A stretch of DNA of 64,000 bases from Cryphonectria parasitica EP155 (taxonomy: Eukaryota; Ascomycota; Sordariomycetes; Diaporthales; Cryphonectriaceae), in contig NW_024468915.1 in NCBI RefSeq assembly GCF_011745365.1, forward strand, positions 722,653-786,652. Direction: 5' to 3'. A program made the translations under genes and the position numbers. The notes under the pieces are model-generated. The model was not told the DNA's origin and did not search any database. It saw only the letters and a list, made by a program, of their open reading frames with translations. Positions 42,978 to 52,384 of the stretch are shown piece by piece. How positions within the stretch are numbered: the first letter of the stretch is position 1; every line of letters begins with the position of its first letter.

Positions 42978-43976
42978 ATGGAGTCCATGATCAAGACTAG
43001 AATTCTCATCCTGTCTGACACGCGTGGGATGACCATGGATGGGAAGTTACCTCATCAGTCTGCAGATGTCGCCATCCACTGCGGCGACCTCACGACAGAA
43101 TCCAAGTTGGACGAGTTTCGCGCTACTCTCCAGCTCTTACGAAAGATCAAAGCCCCCTTAAAGCTCGTCATCGCCGGCAACCACGACTTCACCCTTGATG
43201 AGCCCATCTTTCGATCGAAAGCCGAAGAAGCCATTGCCCACTCCGATCGAAAGCTCATAGTAAGGACATATGGAGATTATGGTCAAGCCAGACAGCTTTT
43301 TACAGACGCTCGGGAAAACGGAATACACTTCCTCGATGAAGGCATTCACCATATCTCGCTCGCAAACGGATCAAAACTGACTGTTTATGCGAGCCCGTAC
43401 ACCCCCTCTCTGGGCGACTGGGAGTTTCAGTACCACCCAGACCAGGGACACCATTTCGATATCCCGGATGGCGTAGACATCGCCATCACGCATGGGCCAC
43501 CTCGAGGCATCCTAGATAGGACAGACGGCCGTGAGAGGGCAGGATGTCCGGATTTATCCGCCTCTGTTGCCCGCTCGAAGCCACGCATACACTGCTTCGG
43601 ACACATCCACGAGGGTTGGGGCGCCAAGGTGGTTGCTTGGAGAGAGAAGCTGAGCGAGAACCCTTCGCATCTGACCGACATAGACAACGACAAGTCTCAT
43701 GTGGTGGAGCTTCTCAGCACGCTGAAACGAGGCAGGTTCGATGACGATGAGACTGCCCGGGAGAAGGGAGAGAAGGCCCGGTTGTATGCCAGGCAAAATT
43801 ATTGTGGTGTAAGTCTGGGCCATGATGGCGAAGGCCAACAAACACTGTTTGTGAACGCGGCTATTGAGGGCAGAGACATGGAAGGTTCCCTTCAGTTACC
43901 ATGGCTGGTCGATTTGGGTTTGAGCAAGGACCCGGGCGCCGAAGAACTAATGTCGAATAATGAAATGGACAATTAA
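42978..43976 (+). CDS. Calcineurin-like metallophosphoesterase (MPPED type) with altered metal motif
   Basis: A single exon of 332 aa from the ATG at 42978. Motifs are in the family's order: motif I ILILSDTRG (residues 9-17), motif II AIHCGDLT (32-39), motif III VIAGNHDFTLD (64-74), motif IV ITHGPPRGILD and motif V IHCFGHIHEGWG. In motif I the usual D-x-H is D-x-R: the second metal ligand is arginine (R16, codon CGT at 43023-43025). All other ligands are kept. The family hydrolyses phosphomono- or diesters with two metal ions. With this change activity may be lost, altered or single-metal. Cytosolic, no signal peptide. Confidence 0.88.
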   Translation: MESMIKTRILILSDTRGMTMDGKLPHQSADVAIHCGDLTTESKLDEFRATLQLLRKIKAPLKLVIAGNHDFTLDEPIFRSKAEEAIAHSDRKLIVRTYGDYGQARQLFTDARENGIHFLDEGIHHISLANGSKLTVYASPYTPSLGDWEFQYHPDQGHHFDIPDGVDIAITHGPPRGILDRTDGRERAGCPDLSASVARSKPRIHCFGHIHEGWGAKVVAWREKLSENPSHLTDIDNDKSHVVELLSTLKRGRFDDDETAREKGEKARLYARQNYCGVSLGHDGEGQQTLFVNAAIEGRDMEGSLQLPWLVDLGLSKDPGAEELMSNNEMDN

Positions 43977-44654
43977 ATAATTATTTTGTCAGCTGTAACA
44001 GTCGTAAGTGTAAAGATATCCGGATATACTTACGTACCAGGGCTTATCTAAATACATGAAGCAACATGTCCATCGTGTACGGTGCCCTTACTTAAGTAAC
44101 CACGGAGGGACCCCCCACCTAGTATTGCATTTCATCCCAATTGGAAGTATAAGCCAAGAGCACCTTCCTTTATCAGAACTTATCCGAATTGCTTCGTGAT
44201 TTTGGGGTTGGTGGCCGTGACCAAGGCCCTGGAAGGGTGGCCTTGGGTGTTGTGGGCGCCGAAAGAAGCAATAACCAGGGTCTTCAGTGCTCACAACAGA
44301 TTTCCCCCGAGTCAGGTTGCATTAGAGGACTTTCCCTCATCAACATCACTATCAACGGCAGCTATCCCATACTTTGCTTAGGGTGGTAATTCCATCTTCA
44401 CTATCGAACACCACAGCAAATATTTACGGATAGGACGGCGGATGGTCCAACTGCAGGTTTGCTGATAAATCAACGCTGCGCGCGCGCGCTGTATAACTAC
44501 GGGCAGGGACCCCGCGCGCGCCTTCCGTGCAGACCACTTCGCTTTGGGCTAGTTTGTTTTTCAGGCGCGCGCGGGTTATTCTTTCCCTCCCAAACCTCCC
44601 AACCCAACTTGACAGCAGCCACAGGTTACGTCTTCGACCTGTCATCCCGCTCAG
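43977..44654. other. Upstream region of the Zn2Cys6 gene at 44655
   Basis: 3' flank of the phosphoesterase gene and promoter of the regulator; carries the CG-motif cluster listed separately. Confidence 0.6.
44478..44575. promoter_or_regulatory. Three CGCGCGCG motifs upstream of the regulator
   Basis: GCGCGCGCGCGC (44478-44489), CCCGCGCGCGC (44511-44521) and GGCGCGCGCGGG (44564-44575) lie 80-177 bp before the regulator's ATG. The same word recurs in front of the SDR and dioxygenase genes. CCG-N-CGG-type cores suit a Zn2Cys6 protein, so autoregulation is plausible. Not tested. Confidence 0.6.
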
Positions 44655-46472
44655 ATGGATCTGGACCATGAACCACCTCGTCAGACGGTACCCAGAAGGT
44701 CCAATGGCTGCTGGACCTGCCGCCTCCGGCGTAAAAAATGTGATGAGAAGCACCCTGCGTGTGACGCCTGCGCTGCGCTGCAGATCACCTGCTACTATGG
44801 CCAGGAGAAGCCGGATTGGATGGATGGCGGCGCGAGACAAGAGGAGATGGCCGAGCAGCTCAAGCGCGACATCAAAGAACTTCGTCGCCGCGGCGGGGAA
44901 CACGTGTCGATAAGCAGAGCCACTGCTGCTGACGCTGAGGAGCCGGCCCTCGTCACTCGGATAATTAATCCTCCCTCCCAGGCGATGCCGGATCGTCCAC
45001 ATGGCGAGACGGCGCCGTCACCGTGCCCCGAGGCATCCGTACCTCCTCCTACTCACCAGCTCCAGCGTGGTGCGGCCTGCACGCTGCTTGCTGGCAGGCA
45101 AGCTGGCCACAGCATAGGCTTCGAACGCTCGAACACAATCCTCCTCATGTTCTACCTGGAATACCTGCTCACCTTCCTGTTCCCGTTCTACCGCCCTTCT
45201 ATCCTCCAGGGCGGACGGGCATGGGTTCTGGAAATGATGATCAGCAGCCCGGTTGTGCGGCAAGCTACCCTATGCCAGAGCTCCTACTTCTTTTCTCTTG
45301 CGCAAAAAACAGGACATGGCGATGAGATATGGGATACAGTCATGACAAAGACCGGGGACGCTTTTCGAGTATTAGAGCGGTCGCTACAGGTGATCACAGA
45401 CTCCAGCATCACGGAGCATCTGCACGGTGCCGTACGGATTCTGGCGAGCATCATGCAGCTCCAGCGCTTCGAGATCGCAGTGCTGAGCTTTCATAACTGC
45501 CAGTCACACTTCCACGCCGCCCTGGCCCTTTTCAAACAGCTCCTTGACAGCTCCACCGCTGCCGAGCCACCGGCCGGGCCTGCTGCTGGCTTTGACTCCC
45601 TCCTATGCCGTCTGGGGCCGCCGTCGTGGATGGAGCACGGGCAACTGCCCATCCCGAGCGCGGAACAAGCTGCCTTCCGCTTCTCGTCCACCCTCTTGAT
45701 ATTAGATGACATAATCGCCAGTACGGTGCTCCAGGAACAGCCTCAACTTTACGAGTACCATCATGACCTTTTGTGCAGCATCGATGATGGTGTTGCCAAA
45801 CCCCGGATCGACCTGGAGGCCGTCGTGGGTTGTCAAAACTGGGTGTTGCTCCACATCGGCGAGATTGCTAAGCTGGACGCCTGGAAGCAGCAATGTAAGC
45901 AGGCTCGGGACTTTGACGTCCTAGAGTTTGTGCGCCGCGCCACGGCGATCAAGGACTCGCTCGAGGCTTGCCTCACACGGCTCGATGCTGACCAGGTCAT
46001 GCTTCCGATTGAGAACGGCGAAAGCCTGCTGGACGTCCTCAACCCGGGCTACTGCCAGCAGCAGCCAAATACACCGACGACCAGCGAGAAATCATCCCTA
46101 GCTACCCGCGTCTGGGCCCACGCGGCACATATTTACCTCCTTGTTGTCATGTCAGGGTGGCAACCCGCTAGCAGTGCCGTGCGCTATCATGTCGGGCGGA
46201 TCATCGAGCTGTTGACGCACCAGGTCTCGCCGCCCGCGCTGCTGCGCACAATGGTGTGGCCTTTCTGCGTGGCGGGCTGCCTCGCGGAGCCGGCCCAAGA
46301 AGTCCACCTGCGCGGGATAGCAGAAGCGCTACAGCCCCCAAGCGTATTTGGTACAGTCCGCAAGGCACTCGAAATTATGGAAGGCGTGTGGCGCAATAGG
46401 GATGGAGACGTCGCGAACCGCGACCTCGCCACGTGCTTCAGAAGCCAAGGCGATCTGGTGTTACTTGTCTAA
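44655..46472 (+). CDS. Zn2Cys6 transcription factor, putative local regulator
   Basis: A single exon of 605 aa. The zinc cluster is at the very N-terminus: C19-x2-C22-x6-C29-x6-C36-x2-C39-x6-C46 (SNGCWTCRLRRKKCDEKHPA). A short basic/coiled segment follows (EQLKRDIKELRRRGG). The rest resembles the fungal-specific TF domain of the Fungal_trans_2 kind: NTILLMFYLEYLLTFLFPFY, SSYFFSLAQKTGHGDEIW, LHGAVRILASIMQLQRFE and ARATAIKDSLEACL-like helices. It neighbours an SDR and a dioxygenase, and the CG-rich motif in its own promoter recurs in theirs, so it is the natural candidate regulator of that small cluster. Lack of introns is unusual next to its multi-exon relatives in this window. Confidence 0.9.
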   Translation: MDLDHEPPRQTVPRRSNGCWTCRLRRKKCDEKHPACDACAALQITCYYGQEKPDWMDGGARQEEMAEQLKRDIKELRRRGGEHVSISRATAADAEEPALVTRIINPPSQAMPDRPHGETAPSPCPEASVPPPTHQLQRGAACTLLAGRQAGHSIGFERSNTILLMFYLEYLLTFLFPFYRPSILQGGRAWVLEMMISSPVVRQATLCQSSYFFSLAQKTGHGDEIWDTVMTKTGDAFRVLERSLQVITDSSITEHLHGAVRILASIMQLQRFEIAVLSFHNCQSHFHAALALFKQLLDSSTAAEPPAGPAAGFDSLLCRLGPPSWMEHGQLPIPSAEQAAFRFSSTLLILDDIIASTVLQEQPQLYEYHHDLLCSIDDGVAKPRIDLEAVVGCQNWVLLHIGEIAKLDAWKQQCKQARDFDVLEFVRRATAIKDSLEACLTRLDADQVMLPIENGESLLDVLNPGYCQQQPNTPTTSEKSSLATRVWAHAAHIYLLVVMSGWQPASSAVRYHVGRIIELLTHQVSPPALLRTMVWPFCVAGCLAEPAQEVHLRGIAEALQPPSVFGTVRKALEIMEGVWRNRDGDVANRDLATCFRSQGDLVLLV

Positions 46473-46578
46473 GAGGAACAAATCATGTTGAATAAGTAAC
46501 TCATACCAGCCTCGGATATGGCCATCTGAAAGCCCAGACGTATCCTTCCCGGGTTACACATGCTGGCCAAAGACACCC

Positions 46579-47357
46579 CTAGATCTTAACATAGCCCTTG
46601 CCCTTGACGAAGGTGGCCTGCCATGGCACATTCTCCTGGTGGTTCGCCAACTGAATATAGAACTCGCCATGTGCGGGCCCGTCCAGTTGCTGACCCTTGA
46701 TCTTGCCGTCGGCAGTGCGCTCGTCTGCATAGAAGAATCTGGTCGATCCGGGAACATCAGCAAAAAGGACTTTTTCAGGAGCGATGCCTCGAACAATCTT
46801 CCCCCACTCCCTTTGCGAGATACATACCGGTACCCCTTGGCTGCAGACGTCGCGTCGGCAACACCGAGCCAGTACGCCGACGCGGACTTGCCCACGCCCA
46901 GGTCCACCAGTAAAGGCACAGGCAAGATGGCGACGTTCTGTATGTTACCGGTATAGATGAATGTCTTCTTGATATCCTTGGATAGTGTCTCCCAGCCGAT
47001 CACAGCCTGCTGCGCCGCGACGTAAGCGCTGACGGTGTTTACCTTCAGGTCCGACTCGAATCTCGCGGCCGGGATCGAGAAGATGGAGTTGCTGTCAGGA
47101 GGGGGCGTGAGCGCGGGCGCGTTGTAGACGACGACACTGGGGGCCGCAGAGAATGCAGCCTTGACGGTGTCGAACACGGCCGGAATGGACTCTGGGTTCG
47201 TGAAGTCGGCCTGGATGGAGAGGTAGCCCTCGGCTGTCTTGGCGCCGGTCCCCTTTCTGGATGCGATGGCGACCTTGTAGCCGTTGCTGGCGAAGGTCTC
47301 AGCGACGGAGGCACCAATTCTGGGCCCGGCTCCGAGGATGAGCACTACTAGAGACAT
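46579..47357 (-). CDS. Short-chain dehydrogenase/reductase-like NAD(P)-binding protein
   Basis: Two exons, 47357-46828 and 46738-46579 (89-bp intron, GTATGT donor, ACCAG acceptor), give 229 aa. The Rossmann entry is VVLILGAGPRIGASVAETFA (G9, G11, G15). The NNAG-like strand reads VVVYNAPALTPP. The usual catalytic Y-x3-K is not present in that form: the equivalent region reads VGKSASAYWLGVADA, with Lys before rather than after Tyr. Members of this shape occur in fungi as atypical SDRs without a known substrate. The C-terminal exon encodes YADERTADGKIKGQQLDG and a WQATFVKGKGYVKI end. It faces the dioxygenase gene across an 820-bp bidirectional promoter that carries five CG motifs. Confidence 0.85.
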
Positions 47358-47708
47358 GGTGTTAAGATGATCGTTCTTGGTGGTGGTGGTGGTGGTGGCA
47401 GCAGAGTTGGGTCTCGAACGTCTCGGGATACAGCTCGTAAAGTAATTTATGATAATCCAGAGAATGACTAGATAAAAGTTGCTGTGGAGGGTTGCAATGC
47501 CTTTCTACTTATACCACAGCCAAAGTCTGCGTTTGTCCCCAAGACCTTCTTTGTAAGAGGCTTATAATATGAATCCAAGGCCAGCCCCTAAGAGGCTGCC
47601 CTCGCTAGTATCCGAACAAGACAGATGTAGGGAGATCGATTCTTTGCCGTGTCCAATCCAATTTGCCCACAATGGTATCATCATGCAGTCATATTAGGGC
47701 CCAACAGG

Positions 47709-48040
47709 CCGCGCGCGATCAAACAAAACGCAGCTTCGCGCACCCGCACTCCTCCTGAGCCCAGAAAACCTCAGACCCGAGTAGGGACCACCTCAACACG
47801 CCCGCGCGCGGCCCAGCTTGTAGCTTCCATAAACCCACTCCTCCTTGAATTTCCTGTCTCTTTTCTTCCTCTTTCTTCTTCGTTTTAGCGCGCGCGGGGC
47901 TTGTCGGCGAGGTGCTGCGAGGTGGTGTGGTGTGTGGTGGCACGTCGCGCGCGGGTGGGGTCTAGCCTAGAGCTAAAGACGGCCCGAAAACTTCATACAA
48001 AGTGCTTAGAATTTATGGTCATCCACTGCTCGCGCGCGGG
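47709..48040. promoter_or_regulatory. Five CGCGCGCGG motifs in the SDR/dioxygenase bidirectional promoter
   Basis: CCGCGCGCG (47709-47717), CCCGCGCGCGG (47801-47811), GCGCGCGCGGGG (47888-47899), TCGCGCGCGGG (47945-47955) and TCGCGCGCGGG (48030-48040). Both orientations occur, and the second is a CCG-CGCG-CGG palindrome. They fill the 820 bp between two divergent start codons. I noticed no comparable run elsewhere in the window. Confidence 0.65.
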
Positions 48041-48180
48041 AAAGGGAATACTCGCATCACTTTGTAGGAAATAGAAAGCCAAGGCTGGAATGGGATGCAG
48101 CCATTAATAATGCTGGCGAGTCGTTTGGCTCTCTTTTCCGGCCAGGTATCGGAGGATGTATTCAAGCAAAAACCCTGGGC

Positions 48181-49461
48181 ATGGCGCCATCAAGACCATT
48201 TTTTATTCCAGCTCTTCTGGTCGGCGTGTTGTGCCTGTCTGTCCCCTTCTTCCTCCTGCGCACTACCCAGCTGCACACCAGCGATTTGAATTTTTGGCAA
48301 GCGGCCTTGGGAGAAAACAATCCAACAGACGCGCTGACCATGACTGCTTCTACCTACTCGGACCATAGTCCCTCCCGGCGGATGCCCGTCTATTTCCTAG
48401 GCATTGGCGGGCCGAACTTCATGGAAAACAAAAACCACCCTGCCTTCAAGCAACTGGGCATCGTCGGGCGCGAGATCACGACAAAGGTCAGGCCCAGAGC
48501 AGTGGTCGTCTTTTCTGCTCACTGGCAGGACGGCGGCGCAAGCAACAGGATCAGTATCAACACCGCTGAGACGACGGATCTGATTTATGATTTTTACGGG
48601 TTTCCGCAGCATTACTACGAGTACCAGTATCCGAACAAGGGAAGCCCAGAGATTGCCGAGAAGGTGATTGCGAAGCTGGAGGAGAGTAATTCCGGCATCG
48701 AGGTAGAGAGAGTGACACGGGGCCTTGACCATGGCGTCTGGGTAGGATTTCTCGCAGGTACGTCCATTAACTAACGTCATTTATGCCGAAAGCTTCTTCT
48801 GTTTTCTTTTATATGTCGCCAGTGCTTCGCTGCCTTTTTCAATATGACAGCTAATTGAAATATCTTTTTTCTCTGTATCGGCAGCGTTCGACCCGGAAAA
48901 GAATCCATTAAACGTGCCCATCGTGCAAGTCTCACTCATGGGCAACAACGACGCGATGCAACATTACCAGCTCGGCCAAGCCTTGGAGAGCCTGCGAGAT
49001 GAAGGGATCTTGATCGTCGGCGCAGGCATGGCTGTCCATAATTTGCACGACTTTCGAGCTTCAAGAGGGACCGGGGCGACTATGCCGTAAGTACAAATCA
49101 TCTTCCACGCAGCCTACGTACTGGCCCGAAGAAAAAAAGAAAGAAAGAACGTCCTCGAGCTCAATTCAATTGCATTCGTCTTGGGCTCATTAATGACCAA
49201 ACACGCGTTTCCAGTTACTCCTACAGCTTTGACGAGGCGCTCAAGGAAGCCGTCGGCTCGAGGCCAGAGGAACGCCAGGCGGCCATGTCGGCTCTGCTGC
49301 AGCGCAGTGACGCCAGAAATGCCCATCCGACTGTTGAGCACATTCTTCCGATCTATGTTGCTGCAGGTGCAGCAGGCTCGGAGGTCGGCGAGCAGCTGTG
49401 GACTCTGCCCGAGGGAAGTTTGAGTTGGGCGCAGTATCGATTTGGTGGAGTTGCAGAGTGA
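48181..49461 (+). CDS. LigB-type extradiol dioxygenase (DOPA-dioxygenase-like), membrane-anchored
   Basis: Three exons: 48181-48757, 48885-49086 and 49215-49461, giving 341 aa (introns 127 and 128 bp). An N-terminal hydrophobic anchor (FFIPALLVGVLCLSVPFFLL, residues 7-26) precedes the catalytic domain. Family blocks are VVVFSAHWQDGG (H114), IYDFYGFPQHYYEYQYPNKG, RGLDHGVWVGF (H184), NVPIVQVSLM and GMAVHNLHDF. The first metal-ligand motif, normally SHGGP, reads GIGGP here: position 75 is Ile (ATT, 48403-48405) instead of His. The class cleaves catechol-type rings with an iron or zinc centre. Without this His the enzyme may be inactive or altered. Co-regulation with the neighbouring SDR and regulator is inferred from shared promoter motifs. 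Confidence 0.87.
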
Positions 49462-50117
49462 GGTTGGGTCAATGAATAGCTGGAGCCGCCAACTGTCTGC
49501 CGGGGCTGGGCCATCGGGCCTTGTCGCCGGTTCAAGCTACTCGGATTATATTGTTGCTTTGCATTCTACCAAGAAGGTCAATGAACATGTGTAGTTTGCA
49601 GATTCGAATTGTAAATGACAAGATCTCGTCATCCAGGGTCGGGACTCACTTTTCAAATATAGGATCTAGTCACGATACATAAGAGGGTTGCGCTTGTTTT
49701 CAGTTGTACAGTAGTACAACAGTGGGTATTCCGTCTCGTCAACATAATCTACCATAGTACAATGGTGTATAAAAGGCATGGGAGATTTGAACGCATTGAT
49801 TGGATTGGAGGTTTCAAATGTTTACTACTAAGATCACTGCTATCTTAGTTATACTGCCCTCAACTCATTTACAAAGTTGTTCATCAATCCATATACTACC
49901 AGAGATGAAAATTGACAAGCTTGTATGTCAAATGCTATATACTACGGTAGACCATCACAGGGGTTCCGAGTAGCCACCTCTGCTGAGTCATCCCGCCAAA
50001 TTTGCTTACGTACATGGCCAAAACACCCCTGAACACACCAAAAAAAACCAATCCAAAGCAGGACCAAAGTTTCGAAGCAATCATCAAAATTCTCGATGGC
50101 TTCAGCTAACACAACGC
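49462..50117. other. Intergenic region
   Basis: 3' flank of the dioxygenase gene. AT-rich, no gene seen. Confidence 0.55.
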
Positions 50118-50122
50118 AAAAA
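50118..50122 (-). terminator. Pol III terminator of the tRNA
   Basis: On the minus strand five T residues follow the tRNA 3' end by four bases, the standard RNA polymerase III stop. Confidence 0.8.
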
Positions 50123-50126
50123 GGAT

Positions 50127-50221
50127 CTCTCTCGCCGGGAATTGAACCCGGGTCTCAAGCGAGTGCTGTTCTATGTTTAGAACGTGACAAGCTTGCATAC
50201 TGACCACTATACTACGAAAGA
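50127..50221 (-). tRNA. tRNA-Asp (anticodon GTC) with a 23-nt intron
   Basis: On the minus strand the acceptor stem pairs TCTTTCG with CGAGAGA, followed by a G discriminator as expected for Asp. The D arm reads GTATAGTGGTCAGTAT. The anticodon stem CAAGC/GCTTG encloses TTGTCAC, so the anticodon is GTC. The T arm is CCGGG-TTCAATT-CCCGG. A 23-nt intron (50184-50162) begins one base 3' of the anticodon, the canonical position. The internal A and B boxes are intact and a T run follows. Spliced length is 72 nt including the discriminator. Confidence 0.95.
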
Positions 50222-50626
50222 CGTGTTTTGATGAATTCCTTGTTGAGGAAACGCTCGACGTTGTGCGCCGAGTGTAGTGGGTCTGCTCCATTGTTGAAAT
50301 TTTCTGTTTTCTCGGTCTTGATATAGCAATTTGGCTAAATCAATTCCGAAATGGACTTGGTATAATGCAATGGGAGACGCTATGTATAGTAGAGGCCCAT
50401 TTTTAAGCGCCATTTACCGTCCAACCCTACTACGGGGGGCGGTCTTGGTGCTGGTATGTTTTCAAGGCCCTAGGCTCCCACGGTTGCATCGGGCATGTAA
50501 GTACTTGTAGCTCAGAATCAAGCATACGTTTCAAATGACTCTTCTTTATTCTTCACCTGAGTACTCTCATATTGTTGTCTACGCTCATGTACCGCCTGCC
50601 TTTGCTCCTTACACCATGCTACCCAG
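50222..50626. other. Intergenic region
   Basis: Between the tRNA and the acyltransferase stop codon; no gene seen. Confidence 0.55.
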
Positions 50627-52384
50627 TCATGACTCCTGCTTCAATAACTTCTCATAAACCCACCTGCCAAGACGCACACAGTTCTCATCCACAAACCGAG
50701 CAGTAAGATCCGCCGCATAGATCGCAATCGGCCACCACAAACACGCAGCCAGAAAAATACCAAAGCCATACTGCCAGTCGCCCTCTTTCCCCGTGAGGTC
50801 GAGCGTCGTGTGCGCAAAGCTCAGCCCCAGCGACCACAGCAGAGGGCCGTGGACCAGGTAGAGCGCGTACGAGATGCGCCCCATGTACTGCGCAAAGGAA
50901 TTGGTAAAGAGGATCTGGAGGAAGGGGAACTGGTCCACGACGAGCACGAGCAGAGCTGCGCCTGTCGGCACCAGCGCCTGGTCCCGTAGCGTCTCCGGCA
51001 CCCACGACACGAGCGTGACGAAGCCCCAGGACTGTTTGGACCCGAGGAACGCATCCGGTGTGCTGAGGAGCCAGAGGCTTCCGAGGAACGCGGCCAGGCC
51101 GAACACCACCCCGCTGACGCCAGCACAGGCCCGTGCCGTCTTGGTGACAAACTGTGCTGCGAAGCCCTGCCGGACCCGGGCCCACATGGGCAGGACAGAC
51201 GTGTCGGCAGAGTCGGGCCCTGCGGCGTATTTCGCCCTGATCTCGTCCATCTCGAAGTGGATGTCGCAGATGAGCATGCCGCACAGAAAAGGGTAGAGGG
51301 CCCAGTAGCCAAAGTTGTACTGGAAGTAGACGATAACCCCGAGCGCGAAAAACATCCTGACCCGGTTGCGTATCCTGGCAAATGCCGTCAGGAACAAAAA
51401 GACGACAAAGGAGCTGCTGAACTCCATGGGCAGCGTCCACAGGTTTGGGTCGTATGGGTTCAGGTACACCCTGGACTCGCCTCCCTGCGCAAGGCCCTGG
51501 GAGATGGGATTTGTCGCTTGTATCTCGGCATCCTTGAAATGCCACAGCTGGTCGAGGAGGTTGTTGGCGTGCGGCACTGTTCTGGTCGGTACGGCAACGC
51601 CTTCCAGGCCTTCTGAACCGAACCAGCCCGGGTCCAGTTGTATTATGAGGGCGCTAAGCAGCGTGATGCAGGCCGCTGGTAGGAAGAGTCGCGAGTGTCG
51701 GCGGAAGACGGACGAGGACAGCGTCGCGCCGATCTCAGCGTAGCGGCCTTGACGGGCCAGCTTGATCGGCTTGTGGGAAATCGCATAGCCCGATACGACA
51801 AAAAATATTCGCACCTGGGGGGCCCCCGAGATGAAGAATCGGATGATGGGTAGTCGCACGAACCATGCTGTCTGGTCCGAGTTTGGGTTCCAGCCCCCGT
51901 GGATCTTCCAGGAGAACCAGACCAGGCTGGAGTGGTGGAGAACCACAAAGAAAGCAGCAAGACCGCGAAGACCGTCTAAATCATGATGAATGAGAATGGT
52001 TTCAGGTTAGCCACCGCATCTGTCAAACAAAAGTTCACGGCTCGCCCCGAGTGGGTTTGAATTCATAATAACACAACACAAATACATACCTAGCCAGGCT
52101 GTCGGATGTACTTTTCTCGGTCGGTGGGGTGTTTGATCCAGGAAACTCGGCAGCAGGCAATGCAACGGCCCAATATGTAAATGTCTCCCCACACTGCTTT
52201 TCAAGCGATGCAACAAGCCTCTCGCAAGGATCTTGCAATCTGTCGGTTCTGCGTAGATTTCCACATCCTCGAGATTAATATCATTCACCTCCTTTCCTTC
52301 CACGCTCTCGAGAGGGACATATGGAGTGTTGTCAGAAATATCACTGGACCCCTCTGCGTGCTTTGATGCCCAGGAAGGTAACAT
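50627..52384 (-). CDS. Acyltransferase-3 family membrane protein
   Basis: Two exons, 52384-52090 and 51975-50627 (114-bp intron, GTATGT donor, TTTAG acceptor), give 547 aa. The N-terminal ~95 residues are soluble and acidic. The family signature spans the intron: TAWL-DGLRGLAAFFVVLHH, with the conserved R and the catalytic-type HH. Then come VRIFFVVSGYAISHKPI, a lumenal/exterior loop, WTLPMEFSSSFVVFLFLTAF and about ten membrane helices to YALYLVHGPLLWSLGLSF. Such proteins O-acylate sugars, lipids or secondary metabolites at membranes. No biosynthetic neighbours reveal the substrate. Start MLPSWASK was chosen as the first ATG of the open frame. Confidence 0.9.
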
